The position numbers and the translations under genes are program-made. DNA of 37,043 nucleotides from an uncultured Pseudomonadota bacterium. GTDB taxonomy: Bacteria; Pseudomonadota; Alphaproteobacteria; RF32; CAG-239. Of the stretch, positions 26,697-34,751 are shown piece by piece; position 1 is the stretch's first letter; each line of letters starts with the position of its first letter. The stretch spans positions 1 to 37,043 of the forward strand of contig CASFJK010000013.1 of assembly GCA_949295025.1 (NCBI GenBank). The letters run 5' to 3'. The notes below the pieces were generated by a model. That model ran no database searches. It was not told where the DNA came from and worked only from the letters and a program-made list of their open reading frames with translations.

Positions 26697-26697
26697 G

Positions 26698-28467
26698 ATG
26701 AAAAAATTGGTCTTTTTATTGTCTTTTATTTTTGGCTTAAATTTAGAAATGGCTCAAGCCCAAACATCTTCTATTTCTGCCAGTGTGGATAAGACTCAAG
26801 TGCCGCTTGGTCAAAGTTTGAATTTAGAAATTAATTACAGTAATTCTCAACCACCGCAAGCAGATTTATCCGAGCTTAGACAAGATTTTGATGTTGTCGG
26901 TGTTCTTGAGAGCACAAATATTAATATTATTAATGGTCAACATAATATGGAATATGTTCGCAAATTTCGGATTATTCCTAAGCGAGAGGGCGAGCTGACC
27001 ATTCCGGCATTTACAGATAAACAAGGCAATAAATCTACCCCTATCACAATTAAGGTTTTGCCAAGTAATGCTACGATTGCGGCTCCAACAAATTCTAATA
27101 CGGCAGCGCCGGTGGAAAATGAAGCTAACTTTTCTATGCGTGGACGTATAGATAATAATAATCCATATGTACAACAAGAAATTATATATACTCTTTCTTT
27201 GCTGGATAGCGGCGGTTTGCAAGGAAGAGAACCGGTATTTGAACTTACCAACAAAGATTGGGTTATTCGCTCTCTAGGAACGCCGGAAATTAATCCGCTG
27301 GTGGTTAAGGGCAAAAAAATGAGGGAAATTACATTCAAATATGCCATGTTTCCACAAAGAAGCGGAAAACTTACGGTTCCGGCGGCTCGTTTTGAAGGCT
27401 ATACCCTTTCTCGCCCCAAAAAGAGAATTGACCCATTTGCCGATTTGTTTGGTGATGATTTGAGTGCCACACTTGGGTTTACTTTTGCGGAACAAAATCC
27501 GGTAATTTTGCGCTCAAAACCTATTGATATTGATGTTAAACCTATTCCTGCCGCTAATAACGGCAACTGGTGGTTACCGGCCCAAGATGTGATGCTTGCC
27601 GATAAATGGGAACCTGATACTAAGCAATTTAAGGTTGGGGAAGCCATTCACCGCACTGTTTATCTGAAAGCAGACGGTGTATTAGATAATCAACTTCCCG
27701 AGTTGCAATTTGCATCTATGGAAGGAATTAAACAATATCCGGAAAAACCGGCAACGGAAATGTCTGCCGACAAAGGGCGTGTGGTTTCTATTATGAAAAT
27801 TTCTAATGTTTATATTCCTTCTCGTGCCGGAAAAATAACTATCCCTGAGATGACGGTCAATTGGTTTGATGTGAAGGCCCAAGAGTTAAAAGCAGCAACT
27901 CTTCCGGCAAAAGAGATTGATATTATCGGTACCACTGCAAATACAGAAGTTTCTTCCGAAGCCGATATGCCAACAACAATTGACGTTCCTGAGGTTAACA
28001 TAAACAAAACGCCTTCTCAAGCTGAGCCTGCTGCTCTGAACACACAACAAAAAATTTCAAACATACATTTGTTATTTATTGCGCTCGGAGCTTTTATTTT
28101 GGGAATATTGCTTACGATTATCTTGATGAAAAGAAACACATCTTCTCAAGAGCATGGGCTGAAACATTGGCATAAACAAGTTCTTGTCACGGCTCAAAAT
28201 AGAGATTTTCGTGGGTTGAGAGATGCCCTGCTCAATTGGGGCGCAGAAAAGTTTAATCTTGCAAAACTCAATAATTTTAATGAGCTCAAAAATCTACTCA
28301 AAGACAAATCATTTGCTGATGAACTTGATAAACTTAATGCCTTGCTCTATACAGAAAATAATGTTTCTTGGAATGCAAAAGATTTTTGCGTTTTGTTTGA
28401 GCAAATTGCTAAGAAAACTAAAACAGCAAAAAAGAAAGAAAAACTTTTACCTGATTTGTATAAGTGA
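26698..28467 (+). CDS. batD: BatD-like protein
   Basis: Periplasmic beta-domain protein anchored in the inner membrane, last gene of the bat operon. I chose the ATG at 26698: it begins a clear signal peptide (MKKLVFLLSFIFGLNLEMAQAQ), lies one base after the previous stop and has GGAG nine bases upstream. An ATG 15 bases earlier would add a poor MEMNK leader. The exported part is beta-rich, with the BatD motif ISASVDKTQVPLGQSLNLEI. A membrane segment near residues 455-478 precedes a cytoplasmic helical tail. A strong terminator follows at 28471-28500. Confidence 0.9.
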   Translation: MKKLVFLLSFIFGLNLEMAQAQTSSISASVDKTQVPLGQSLNLEINYSNSQPPQADLSELRQDFDVVGVLESTNINIINGQHNMEYVRKFRIIPKREGELTIPAFTDKQGNKSTPITIKVLPSNATIAAPTNSNTAAPVENEANFSMRGRIDNNNPYVQQEIIYTLSLLDSGGLQGREPVFELTNKDWVIRSLGTPEINPLVVKGKKMREITFKYAMFPQRSGKLTVPAARFEGYTLSRPKKRIDPFADLFGDDLSATLGFTFAEQNPVILRSKPIDIDVKPIPAANNGNWWLPAQDVMLADKWEPDTKQFKVGEAIHRTVYLKADGVLDNQLPELQFASMEGIKQYPEKPATEMSADKGRVVSIMKISNVYIPSRAGKITIPEMTVNWFDVKAQELKAATLPAKEIDIIGTTANTEVSSEADMPTTIDVPEVNINKTPSQAEPAALNTQQKISNIHLLFIALGAFILGILLTIILMKRNTSSQEHGLKHWHKQVLVTAQNRDFRGLRDALLNWGAEKFNLAKLNNFNELKNLLKDKSFADELDKLNALLYTENNVSWNAKDFCVLFEQIAKKTKTAKKKEKLLPDLYK

Positions 28468-28470
28468 TTA

Positions 28471-28500
28471 AAAAAGGGAGTGTTTGCACACTCCCTTTTT
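28471..28500. terminator. Bidirectional terminator between batD and pssA
   Basis: Stem AAAAAGGGAGTGT / ACACTCCCTTTTT with loop TTGC, T runs on both strands. It lies 3 bases after batD and 13 bases after the pssA stop. Confidence 0.93.
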
Positions 28501-28513
28501 GTTTGATTATTGT

Positions 28514-29296
28514 TTATTTGTTTTCTGCTTCAAATTTATGCTTTTCTTTTAAGAAAACAACGACACCAACAGGAATCGATAAAGCATAAATCACAGTCAA
28601 AGTTCCTAATGTTAACCAAGGCTGTGTGATGATAAAGCTTGCAAATAAAGCAACAAACAACATCATTGGCATAAACATATAAGTCGGAACTTTCAGCTTT
28701 TTGGTAGAAAATGTTGGAATGCGGCTAACCATTAAAAAGGCAACAACACACAAAACCGTAGCGCAAAAAGCATGAGAACGAACAAAAGTTAATTCCGGCA
28801 TTTCAAAAGAAATCATTACCGGCATCATAACTAAAGCGGCGGCGGCCGGAGCCGGTACACCGACAAAGAAATGAGACCAATATTCCGGTTGCGGTTCTTC
28901 TTCCAACATGGTGTTGAAACGAGCTAAACGCATAGCCATGCCGATGCTCATCAACAAGCAGAAGAACCAACCGAATTTCGGTAAATCAAACAAAGCCCAT
29001 TGATACAACAAAATTGCCGGAGCAACGCCAAAGCTAACAAAATCGGACAAAGAATCCAATTCGGCACCAAATTTGGTTGACCCCTTTAACATGCGAGCAA
29101 CACGGCCATCCAAACCATCAAAGAAAGCGGCAATAAATACACATAAAACAGCTTTAACCCAATCTTCTTGGATGGAATAGCGAATGGAAGTTACACCAGC
29201 GCATAATGCCAACATTGTTACAATATTGGGCGCAATTTTTCTAAAAGGCAAAGAGGTGAGCTTGTGCCTAATCATCATTTTATTTTTATCTTCCAT
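28514..29296 (-). CDS. pssA: CDP-diacylglycerol--serine O-phosphatidyltransferase
   Basis: Integral membrane enzyme that makes phosphatidylserine from CDP-diacylglycerol and serine. The CDP-alcohol phosphatidyltransferase signature is complete in DGLDGRVARMLKGSTKFGAE followed by LDSLSDFVSFG (about residues 61-92). Several hydrophobic helices follow. At 260 aa it has usual length. Its ATG overlaps the psd stop by one base (TAATG), so it is translated together with psd, the next enzyme of the phosphatidylethanolamine pathway. Confidence 0.94.
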   Translation of the reverse strand: MEDKNKMMIRHKLTSLPFRKIAPNIVTMLALCAGVTSIRYSIQEDWVKAVLCVFIAAFFDGLDGRVARMLKGSTKFGAELDSLSDFVSFGVAPAILLYQWALFDLPKFGWFFCLLMSIGMAMRLARFNTMLEEEPQPEYWSHFFVGVPAPAAAALVMMPVMISFEMPELTFVRSHAFCATVLCVVAFLMVSRIPTFSTKKLKVPTYMFMPMMLFVALFASFIITQPWLTLGTLTVIYALSIPVGVVVFLKEKHKFEAENK

Positions 29297-30003
29297 TATC
29301 TGATTACTCCCTTAACTTGGTTGGAACCACTGGTCAAGTTAGCAATGATGGTTTCTCCTGCGACCATGGTTTGTCCTAAGCAAACTTGAGGTTCAACACC
29401 TTCTGGTAAATAAACATCCAAACGAGAGCCAAAACGAATCAGACCAAAACGTTCACCTGCTTTGTATTCCATACCTTCAGAAGCTTCACACAAAATGCGG
29501 CGAGCAATTAAACCGGCAATTTGAACAAAGCAAATGTTCTTACCGCTTTTGGTTTTCATTGCCAAAAGCTGACGTTCATTATCTTTGCTGGCTTTATCCA
29601 ATGTGGCATTGAAAAACTTTCCAGGTACATAAACAGATTTGATAATTGTACCTTCTGCCGGAGCGCGGTTAACGTGAACATTAAACACACTCATGAAAAC
29701 ACTGACACGGGTGAACTTGGCATCGCCTAAGCCCAATTCTTCCGGTGCTTTGACTTTGGTAATCATTTGTACGATACCATCTGCCGGAGAAACGACAACA
29801 TCATCAATTTCCGGTGTAACGCGTTCAGGATCGCGGAAGAAATAGAAGCACCAAACTGTTAAAACCAAACCAATCCAGCCCAAAGGTTGCCAAATCATTG
29901 CCAGTAACGCTGTTACTGCCGCAAAGATTCCGACAAAGCGCCAGCCTTCATTGTTAATGTTGGGCAATACATAGCGGCGCCAAGAAATATCAATAGTTTT
30001 CAT
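29296..30003 (-). CDS. psd: Phosphatidylserine decarboxylase
   Basis: Membrane-bound pyruvoyl enzyme that converts phosphatidylserine to phosphatidylethanolamine. It is the short (235 aa) form. The self-cleavage site is in [11 protein letters not shown], where S193 would become the pyruvoyl group. The N-terminus carries hydrophobic helices (about residues 22-50), then [11 protein letters not shown] and [11 protein letters not shown], both typical. The ribosome site AAGGA is upstream of the ATG. An inverted repeat (30034-30040 with 30060-30066) lies in its likely 5' leader; its role is unknown. It is the first gene of the psd-pssA unit. Confidence 0.95.
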   Translation of the reverse strand: MKTIDISWRRYVLPNINNEGWRFVGIFAAVTALLAMIWQPLGWIGLVLTVWCFYFFRDPERVTPEIDDVVVSPADGIVQMITKVKAPEELGLGDAKFTRVSVFMSVFNVHVNRAPAEGTIIKSVYVPGKFFNATLDKASKDNERQLLAMKTKSGKNICFVQIAGLIARRILCEASEGMEYKAGERFGLIRFGSRLDVYLPEGVEPQVCLGQTMVAGETIIANLTSGSNQVKGVIR

Positions 30004-30131
30004 ATTAAAAATCCTTATAAATTATTGAAAAAAGCTTTGCCGGGACGCTGTCTCCTGCCGCAAAGCACAGATATTTTTTGTTATCTGTATCTTTAATCAA
30101 ACATATTTTTGCATAAGACTCAAGTTTTATG

Positions 30132-30160
30132 TTGCATTTATTATTTTTTCTTTGTATAAC
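30132..30160 (+). promoter_or_regulatory. Sigma-70-type promoter of tRNA-Leu
   Basis: TTGCAT, 17 bases, TATAAC, about 14 bases before the mature tRNA. A good match in sequence and spacing. Confidence 0.7.
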
Positions 30161-30173
30161 CATTTCTGTTGAT

Positions 30174-30260
30174 GCGCTTGTGGCGGAACAGGTAGACGCT
30201 GCAGACTTAAAATCTGTTGGCCGCAAGGCCGTGCCGGTTCGATTCCGGCCTAGCGCACCA
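30174..30260 (+). tRNA. tRNA-Leu (anticodon UAA)
   Basis: 87 nt with encoded CCA. Acceptor stem GCGCTTG / CTAGCGC with one U-U mismatch, D arm GCGGAACAGGTAGACGC, anticodon loop CTTAAAA (anticodon TAA), long variable arm GGCCGCAAGGCC (class II tRNA), T arm GCCGGTTCGATTCCGGC. The 3' end faces an integrase gene, so it is the probable attachment site of the element to the right. Confidence 0.95.
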
Positions 30261-30267
30261 TTTATTT

Positions 30268-30284
30268 TGCTTGAAAATCAAGCA
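30268..30284. repeat. Short inverted repeat beside the tRNA 3' end
   Basis: TGCTTGA-AAA-TCAAGCA, 7 bases past the tRNA. It could be an integrase arm site or just a small hairpin. No second copy of the tRNA 3' end, which would mark the other attachment site, is visible in this window. Confidence 0.35.
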
Positions 30285-30292
30285 CTTAAATC

Positions 30293-30328
30293 AAGAGCCA
30301 TGGCTGAAAAGTTAGGCTCTTTAATTTT
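30293..30328 (+). terminator. Terminator of tRNA-Leu
   Basis: Stem AAGAGCC / GGCTCTT followed by TAATTTTTTT. It separates the tRNA from the integrase. Confidence 0.8.
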
Positions 30329-30393
30329 TTTAAATCCTTCAAAAACAAGTACTTACATTTTTGCTTTACAAAAATCAACTATGGGAGAGCAAA

Positions 30394-31908
30394 ATGTCTG
30401 AAAATTGTATGGCAAACTGTATGGCAACTAAAATCTATTTACAGTTGCGAAACAAAACTTTCTATTATAGAGTTGAGTTACCAAGAGTTAATAATAAGAG
30501 AAGATATAAAATCATCTCTCTTCATACACAAAACTACTTTGAAGCTCAGGAAAAAATAAAGCAAATGATTGTTCAAGAAGAAAAGTTAATCCGTTTACGC
30601 AGGTTGTTTAATAATTTGATATTTGAAACATCAGACACAACCGGCATTGCAACTCTTGTTACCAGTTTTTCTAGAAAAAGATTATCTAAACGCAATAAAG
30701 TTGAAGATGTAACCGAATTATACTCTTTATATTGTAGTATGTCTGAAGAGATGAAAAAACTCAGTGAAGAAAACAAAAATTTAATAAACCAGATTAAAAG
30801 TCTAGAAAATGTTATTAAAGAATATATTGGTCCATTAAATGTTGCTATGGCAGAAATTTGTAAACCTAAGCAATCTGTTTCAGAACCGCAAATGCCAAGT
30901 TATACAATCGGACAAGTTTTGGATAATATGTTGTTACAAAAATCTGCATCTAATACCCAAACTTATCAAACAAGAAAAAGACAAACCATTGTTAATTTAC
31001 TTACAAATGCCGGACTTTCTTTAGATGATGATTATGCAAAATTTCACGAAGTTTCAATGATTGGAAAGTTATCTAAAAACATCATCAATGATACATCAAT
31101 TAAAAATGATAGTAAAAAGACGAGAGTTAATTATCTTAAAGAATTGGCTACTTGCGGACATAATATTAATCCAGACGTTTATAAGGCTAATATAATCAAT
31201 CTCTTTCCTCAAATTGATAATACAAAGAAAATTGATAAGAATCCGCACAAACCATATGAAAAAGATAAATTGCTTGAAATGTTTAATCCAAAGCATGACT
31301 ATTTTCAAAAGAATCCTGATGCATTTTGGGCTTGTATGATTGCTTTGTTTACCGGTGCCAGAATGAATGCGGCTATTACCTTACAATATAAAGATATTCT
31401 TGTAAAAGACGGTATTCCTTGTATTCAGTTTTGTTCAGACCATAAAATCAAACAACTTAAAAATGAAGCATCCGAGCGTTTTGTTCCTATTCATCAACAA
31501 TTATTAGATTTAGGTTTTGTTGATTACATAAATAGGCAAAAGACAAGATTAAAAGCTAAAGACACAGATTTTATTATTAAGAAATGTCAAACCTCTGGTG
31601 GAGAATACAATAATAAATTCTTTACGCGTGAGTTATCTCCGTTTTTTATGGAAATTAAGGTTAAAACCGGTAATAACGATGGCTTTGATTTTCACTCTTT
31701 TAGAAAAAATCTTAGTATTGCTTTGCAAGATAGCGGTGTCGGTGCGACTTATATTAACGATATCATTGGTTGGGAAGGCAAAACAACCATGGAACAATCT
31801 TATTCCAACCATACACTTGCACAGATTAAAGCTGAAATGCATAAATTTAGCTATGATTTCCTTAAACCGCATTTTGCAAAATGGAAAACCATCATGGCAA
31901 AGAAGTAA
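30394..31908 (+). CDS. Tyrosine recombinase / integrase
   Basis: Site-specific recombinase of the phage-integrase family, probably responsible for inserting this element at the tRNA-Leu. I chose the ATG at 30394 (MSENCMANC) because GGGAGAG lies 6 bases before it; a TTG 33 bases upstream lacks a ribosome site. The N-terminal half (about 1-300) holds the arm-binding and core-binding parts, with a coiled-coil stretch (MSEEMKKLSEENKNLINQIK). All catalytic residues are visible: R323 (FTGARMNAA), K356, H434-x-x-R437 (DFHSFRKN), W460 in the H/W position and the nucleophile Y470 (EQSYSNH). At 504 aa it is longer than simple integrases. Codon use is AT-rich, like the rest of the island. Confidence 0.92.
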   Translation: MSENCMANCMATKIYLQLRNKTFYYRVELPRVNNKRRYKIISLHTQNYFEAQEKIKQMIVQEEKLIRLRRLFNNLIFETSDTTGIATLVTSFSRKRLSKRNKVEDVTELYSLYCSMSEEMKKLSEENKNLINQIKSLENVIKEYIGPLNVAMAEICKPKQSVSEPQMPSYTIGQVLDNMLLQKSASNTQTYQTRKRQTIVNLLTNAGLSLDDDYAKFHEVSMIGKLSKNIINDTSIKNDSKKTRVNYLKELATCGHNINPDVYKANIINLFPQIDNTKKIDKNPHKPYEKDKLLEMFNPKHDYFQKNPDAFWACMIALFTGARMNAAITLQYKDILVKDGIPCIQFCSDHKIKQLKNEASERFVPIHQQLLDLGFVDYINRQKTRLKAKDTDFIIKKCQTSGGEYNNKFFTRELSPFFMEIKVKTGNNDGFDFHSFRKNLSIALQDSGVGATYINDIIGWEGKTTMEQSYSNHTLAQIKAEMHKFSYDFLKPHFAKWKTIMAKK

Positions 31909-31978
31909 AGTTTTAAACTATAGCAAAGTCTACACTTTCACACAGTAATATTATAATGTATCTTTTATTAATAATATG

Positions 31979-32009
31979 TTGCTTTTTTAATATGAAACCT
32001 ATAGTCTAA
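31979..32009 (+). promoter_or_regulatory. Promoter-like motif shared within the island, copy 1
   Basis: TTGCTT, 15 bases, TATAGTCTAA, ending 19 bases before the start at 32029. The same layout (TTGATT, 15 bases, TATAGTCTAA) stands before the DUF805 gene at 35986-36016. The short spacing differs from the usual 17. Confidence 0.4.
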
Positions 32010-32028
32010 ATATAGAAAAGAGGTGCGA

Positions 32029-32661
32029 ATGAATAATATTAATGAAAGTTACAAAAAAATTATAGATTATTATGATTCTGTAAAACAGGATGTATATATA
32101 TATGTAGGTCCAATTGATTCCAAAATACAACTGCTTCGGGATATAATACGCAGTCATTCTAATAAAAAAGAAGAAGTCTGTTTATTTCTTGCTACATATG
32201 GAGGAGATCCGGATTGGGCTTATAGATTAGTTACTACTTTACGAAAACACTATATCAAATTTCATATAGTTATTCCTGGATATTGCAAAAGTGCAGGAAC
32301 TTTAATTGCTCTTGGAGCTGATACATTAAAATTTCATGAATACGGTGAACTTGGCCCCTTAGATGTTCAAATGAAAAGAAAAGATAACTTATTAGGGTAT
32401 AACTCTGGTTTGGATGTTTTTCAAGCTATCTCAGTGATAAACACTTCAGCTCATGAATGTTTTCATAAGATGTTTATAGAGTTTTTATTAAAAGGAGGAG
32501 GTTCAATTCCTACAGAAACAGCTGCAACTATTGCAAAAGATTTATCTGTTGGGATTTATGCTTCCTTGGCTTCTCAAATAGATCCTTTAGAACTAGGAGA
32601 AAAGAATCGAGCTATGAAAATAGCTTCTTCATATGGAGAAAAATTAGATTCTCTTTCTTAA
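32029..32661 (+). CDS. SDH-family Clp-fold serine proteinase, N-terminal part
   Basis: Related to the SDH/ClpP-like serine proteinases (PF01972 type), which have the Clp fold. The core is present: an LFLATYGGDPDWAYR strand, the nucleophile S88 in PGYCKSAGTLIALGAD and the FHEYGELGPLDVQ segment. I chose ATG 32029 because AAGAGG lies 6 bases upstream; the GTG at 32023 overlaps that site. The frame stops at TAA 32659-32661, but the same frame continues from 32662 into the next ORF, which has the family's usual C-terminal motif. The gene is probably split by a nonsense change. Such proteins occur in genomic islands; a defence role is possible but not shown. Confidence 0.82.
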   Translation: MNNINESYKKIIDYYDSVKQDVYIYVGPIDSKIQLLRDIIRSHSNKKEEVCLFLATYGGDPDWAYRLVTTLRKHYIKFHIVIPGYCKSAGTLIALGADTLKFHEYGELGPLDVQMKRKDNLLGYNSGLDVFQAISVINTSAHECFHKMFIEFLLKGGGSIPTETAATIAKDLSVGIYASLASQIDPLELGEKNRAMKIASSYGEKLDSLS

Positions 32662-32670
32662 AATCACAAT

Positions 32671-32982
32671 ATGAAGCAAGGTTCATTGACTAAGTTGATT
32701 AGTGACTATCCTTCTCATGGATTTGTAATAGATATGCCTCAGGCTAAAGAATTATTTCATAATGTTGAAGAAATGGGTGAAATGGATTATAATTTATATG
32801 AAATATTTAAAGAGAGATTTCAAAATCCTAATGAGGTATTTTATTTTGATTTAGAAACAATGCGTTCATGCATAACGGAACAGGAGAAAAACGATGCAAC
32901 AAACAGTGGAGATGGAAGAGTTTCTCTCTCAGTATCAGAAAATAAAAGCTCAAAAAGAAAACCCAAACAAAAAAAACAATGA
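32671..32982 (+). CDS. C-terminal part of the SDH-family proteinase (same frame, after an in-frame stop)
   Basis: A 103-aa frame starting 9 bases after the stop of the upstream gene and in the same phase. It opens with LTKLISDYPSHGFVIDMPQA, which resembles the YPSHGFVID region usually found at the C-terminus of SDH-family proteinases, and ends in a basic Ser/Lys-rich tail. There is no ribosome site before its ATG. Joined with the upstream part it would give about 317 aa, a normal family length. Read as a separate small gene it makes little sense, so a pseudogene or stop-codon readthrough is likelier. Confidence 0.65.
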   Translation: MKQGSLTKLISDYPSHGFVIDMPQAKELFHNVEEMGEMDYNLYEIFKERFQNPNEVFYFDLETMRSCITEQEKNDATNSGDGRVSLSVSENKSSKRKPKQKKQ

Positions 32983-33094
32983 GAAAGAGGAATTCTCTTG
33001 CGATAATAACGTTACAGATGATTGTATGCTTTCTAGAATTTTAAATCAAGGAATAGAATTAACAGAAAGAGCTATTAGAGCCTCTTTTTTATAA
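32894..33094 (+). CDS. Small overlapping protein (66 aa)
   Basis: A charged 66-aa ORF that overlaps the end of the preceding frame in another phase. It has an excellent ribosome site (CAGGAG, 7 bases before the ATG). No signal peptide. The N-terminal half is a short coiled coil (EFLSQYQKIKAQKENPNKKN). I do not recognise it. It may be a partner or regulator of the proteinase, or a chance ORF; the ribosome site favours it being translated. Confidence 0.5.
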   Translation: MQQTVEMEEFLSQYQKIKAQKENPNKKNNEKEEFSCDNNVTDDCMLSRILNQGIELTERAIRASFL

Positions 33095-33204
33095 ACTTAC
33101 GCACAGGATGAGTTTTTACTGCTCTGATTTGATGAATAACACGACAATATAAATGTGAGAGTTCATCAATTATATAGTATTAAATGAATGGGAGATGAAG
33201 ATTT

Positions 33205-33354
33205 ATGTCTTTGTCTCTTTATTTTAATATCGGGCAGCCATATCCATACCGGAATATCGCGGTAGCCATACCCATTATGGGACGAGCTATATGGCGGCAT
33301 ATATACGGTATCCCATACCGGTATATTCTATATTTTAGGTTAAGCCGTATATAG
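33205..33354 (+). CDS. Possible 49-aa ORF across the palindrome cluster
   Basis: ATG with GGGAG ten bases upstream, 49 codons, TAG at 33352-33354. The peptide is rich in Ile, Tyr, Arg and Pro and has repeating PYR and IP units that simply follow from the DNA repeats. I think it more likely that the DNA palindromes matter than the peptide. Coding status is uncertain. Confidence 0.25.
   Translation: MSLSLYFNIGQPYPYRNIAVAIPIMGRAIWRHIYGIPYRYILYFRLSRI
33237..33324. repeat. Palindrome and direct-repeat cluster
   Basis: CCATACCGG twice (33244-33252, 33313-33321), GCCATA twice (33237-33242, 33265-33270) plus its complement TATGGC (33290-33295), CCCATTATGGG (33271-33281) and the palindrome ATACCGGTAT (33315-33324). 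It is GC-richer than its surroundings, as expected of protein-binding or nicking sites. Confidence 0.6.
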
Positions 33355-33533
33355 GCGGGTAAAAAATCCCTTACGCGTAGTGAATTTTTAGAAGTGTCTT
33401 TTTCAGTAACATTTTAACTTTTGCAAATTTTTACAAAAGTTGACTAACTGACATTAATGACACTTAGTTGATTTTAACCTTTGACATAGAGATGTTAAAA
33501 GTTCGTGACGTTAACGACAATAATTTTTTTTGC

Positions 33534-33562
33534 AACCTCATCCCAAACTGGAATTAGGTTAA
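33534..33562. repeat. 29-bp dispersed element, copy A
   Basis: AACCTCAT..., ending AATTAGGTTAA, with AACCT/AGGTT as inverted ends. The copy at 35749-35777 has the same length and ends; the centre differs. Both are in gene-free parts of the island. Confidence 0.55.
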
Positions 33563-33871
33563 GATGTTAATTTTATGTCATTTTATATATGTAATGTCAT
33601 GAAAAATAAAAATGTAAAACCAAAAAATTTTTATCTTTAAGAAATTTCATCATTAGATTTTGCGAAAAAAACAATTCTATATAAATGTGTCATTAACCGT
33701 ATAACTAAGATCCATCATAATCTGGTTTAACTGTTTTAGCAGTCGGGATACGAGGAAGCTTAAAATGCGTCCTTTGTCAGAAATATACTTAAAATAAATT
33801 ATAAATAAATGAATTAAAACAAACAAAAATAATGACTTAGGTAAAAAATAAATACTAATTGGATAATAAAA

Positions 33872-34576
33872 ATGAATAAAAACACAATACAAACACTTAT
33901 AAAAATTATTAAAAGAATGTACTATACCTTCATACGCTTATATAATTCACATAGACAAGAAAACACAAGCATAGAGATATCTAAAACAGTTACCGGACTT
34001 ATAAATGATAAATTTTTGATACAACCTAAACAAAATAAAAATACTGAATCCTACGGTCAAAAAATAGATTCTTTTGTAAAATCAATATATTCTGATAAAA
34101 AACATTTAACTCCAAACACTATAAGAAAAATACTTAATGAATGGATTGCTCAAGAATATAATCCAACTCATTTTTTAACTGTACAACTACCAGATAATCA
34201 AAAAACTAAGGATTTATATATTTCCATTAATCATTTAAGAAACATTATGAAAGCATTTGAAAAGAGTTTAATGAATAATTGGAATAGACATCACTTGCGT
34301 TTTATAGCTATTGCAGAGAATGGAACGAGTAGTGATTGGCATTTTCATATATTATTTAATCAAAGAAACTTTATAGAAGAAGAATTACAAAATGCCATTC
34401 TAAAAGCAAATATAAGAGAACAATTACCTTCTTATTGTCTTGAGTTAAAGCAGATACAAAATAATTTATTAGAAGTTGTTTCATATTGTACTAAAGAAAT
34501 TAAAATACATTGGAATAAAAAATTTAATAGTAAAAGTATTATTTTTTCTGAAGACTTATTTAATATCTATAAATAA
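33872..34576 (+). CDS. HUH-endonuclease-like protein (putative replication initiator or relaxase)
   Basis: A 234-aa protein with the two hallmarks of HUH nucleases: a His-hydrophobic-His motif H157-F-H159 (DWHFHILFNQ), preceded by a strand (LRFIAIAENGTSS), and a Y-x-x-K motif, Y205-C-T-K208 (VVSYCTKEIK). HUH enzymes nick one strand and join to it through the tyrosine in rolling-circle replication or transfer. No helicase domain is present. The basic N-terminus could bind DNA. The start is uncertain: weak ribosome site at 33872, with an alternative ATG at 33917. The palindrome cluster upstream is a natural candidate target. Confidence is moderate, as only these motifs support the call. Confidence 0.68.
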   Translation: MNKNTIQTLIKIIKRMYYTFIRLYNSHRQENTSIEISKTVTGLINDKFLIQPKQNKNTESYGQKIDSFVKSIYSDKKHLTPNTIRKILNEWIAQEYNPTHFLTVQLPDNQKTKDLYISINHLRNIMKAFEKSLMNNWNRHHLRFIAIAENGTSSDWHFHILFNQRNFIEEELQNAILKANIREQLPSYCLELKQIQNNLLEVVSYCTKEIKIHWNKKFNSKSIIFSEDLFNIYK

Positions 34577-34580
34577 AAAG

Positions 34581-34610
34581 TAACTTCTTGTTATATACAG
34601 CAGGAAGTTA
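34581..34610 (-). terminator. Hairpin after the HUH gene
   Basis: 10-bp stem TAACTTCTTG / CAGGAAGTTA (one G-T pair) with a 10-base loop. A T run follows only on the minus strand, so it may act on transcripts from the right. The gene at 34752 ends 140 bases away. Confidence 0.4.
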
Positions 34611-34751
34611 AATCCTAAAAAACATCATAATGGAAGTTTTACCGTTTACAAATCCCAAAATACACGACAATACATTTAAATCAGATTCTTTGAATAGTTA
34701 TAACACATTGTAAATAGGTATTATTATGTTTATACATTACAAATCTTTTTA

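Larger units (their letters stand above)
33095..33871. other. AT-rich gap with palindrome cluster and repeats
   Basis: 777 bp without a clear gene. It holds a palindrome cluster (33228-33355), four copies of the hexamer TGTCAT or its complement (between about 33450 and 33700) and one copy of a 29-bp element (33534-33562). It could be an origin region for the HUH protein that follows. Confidence 0.5.

Noticed and set aside
30129-30401. 90-aa ORF running through the tRNA-Leu
   Set aside because: It overlaps a full tRNA and its terminator, so it cannot be a real gene.
33228-33360. CRISPR array
   Set aside because: The repeats are too short and irregular, with no equal spacers; no cas genes are seen.
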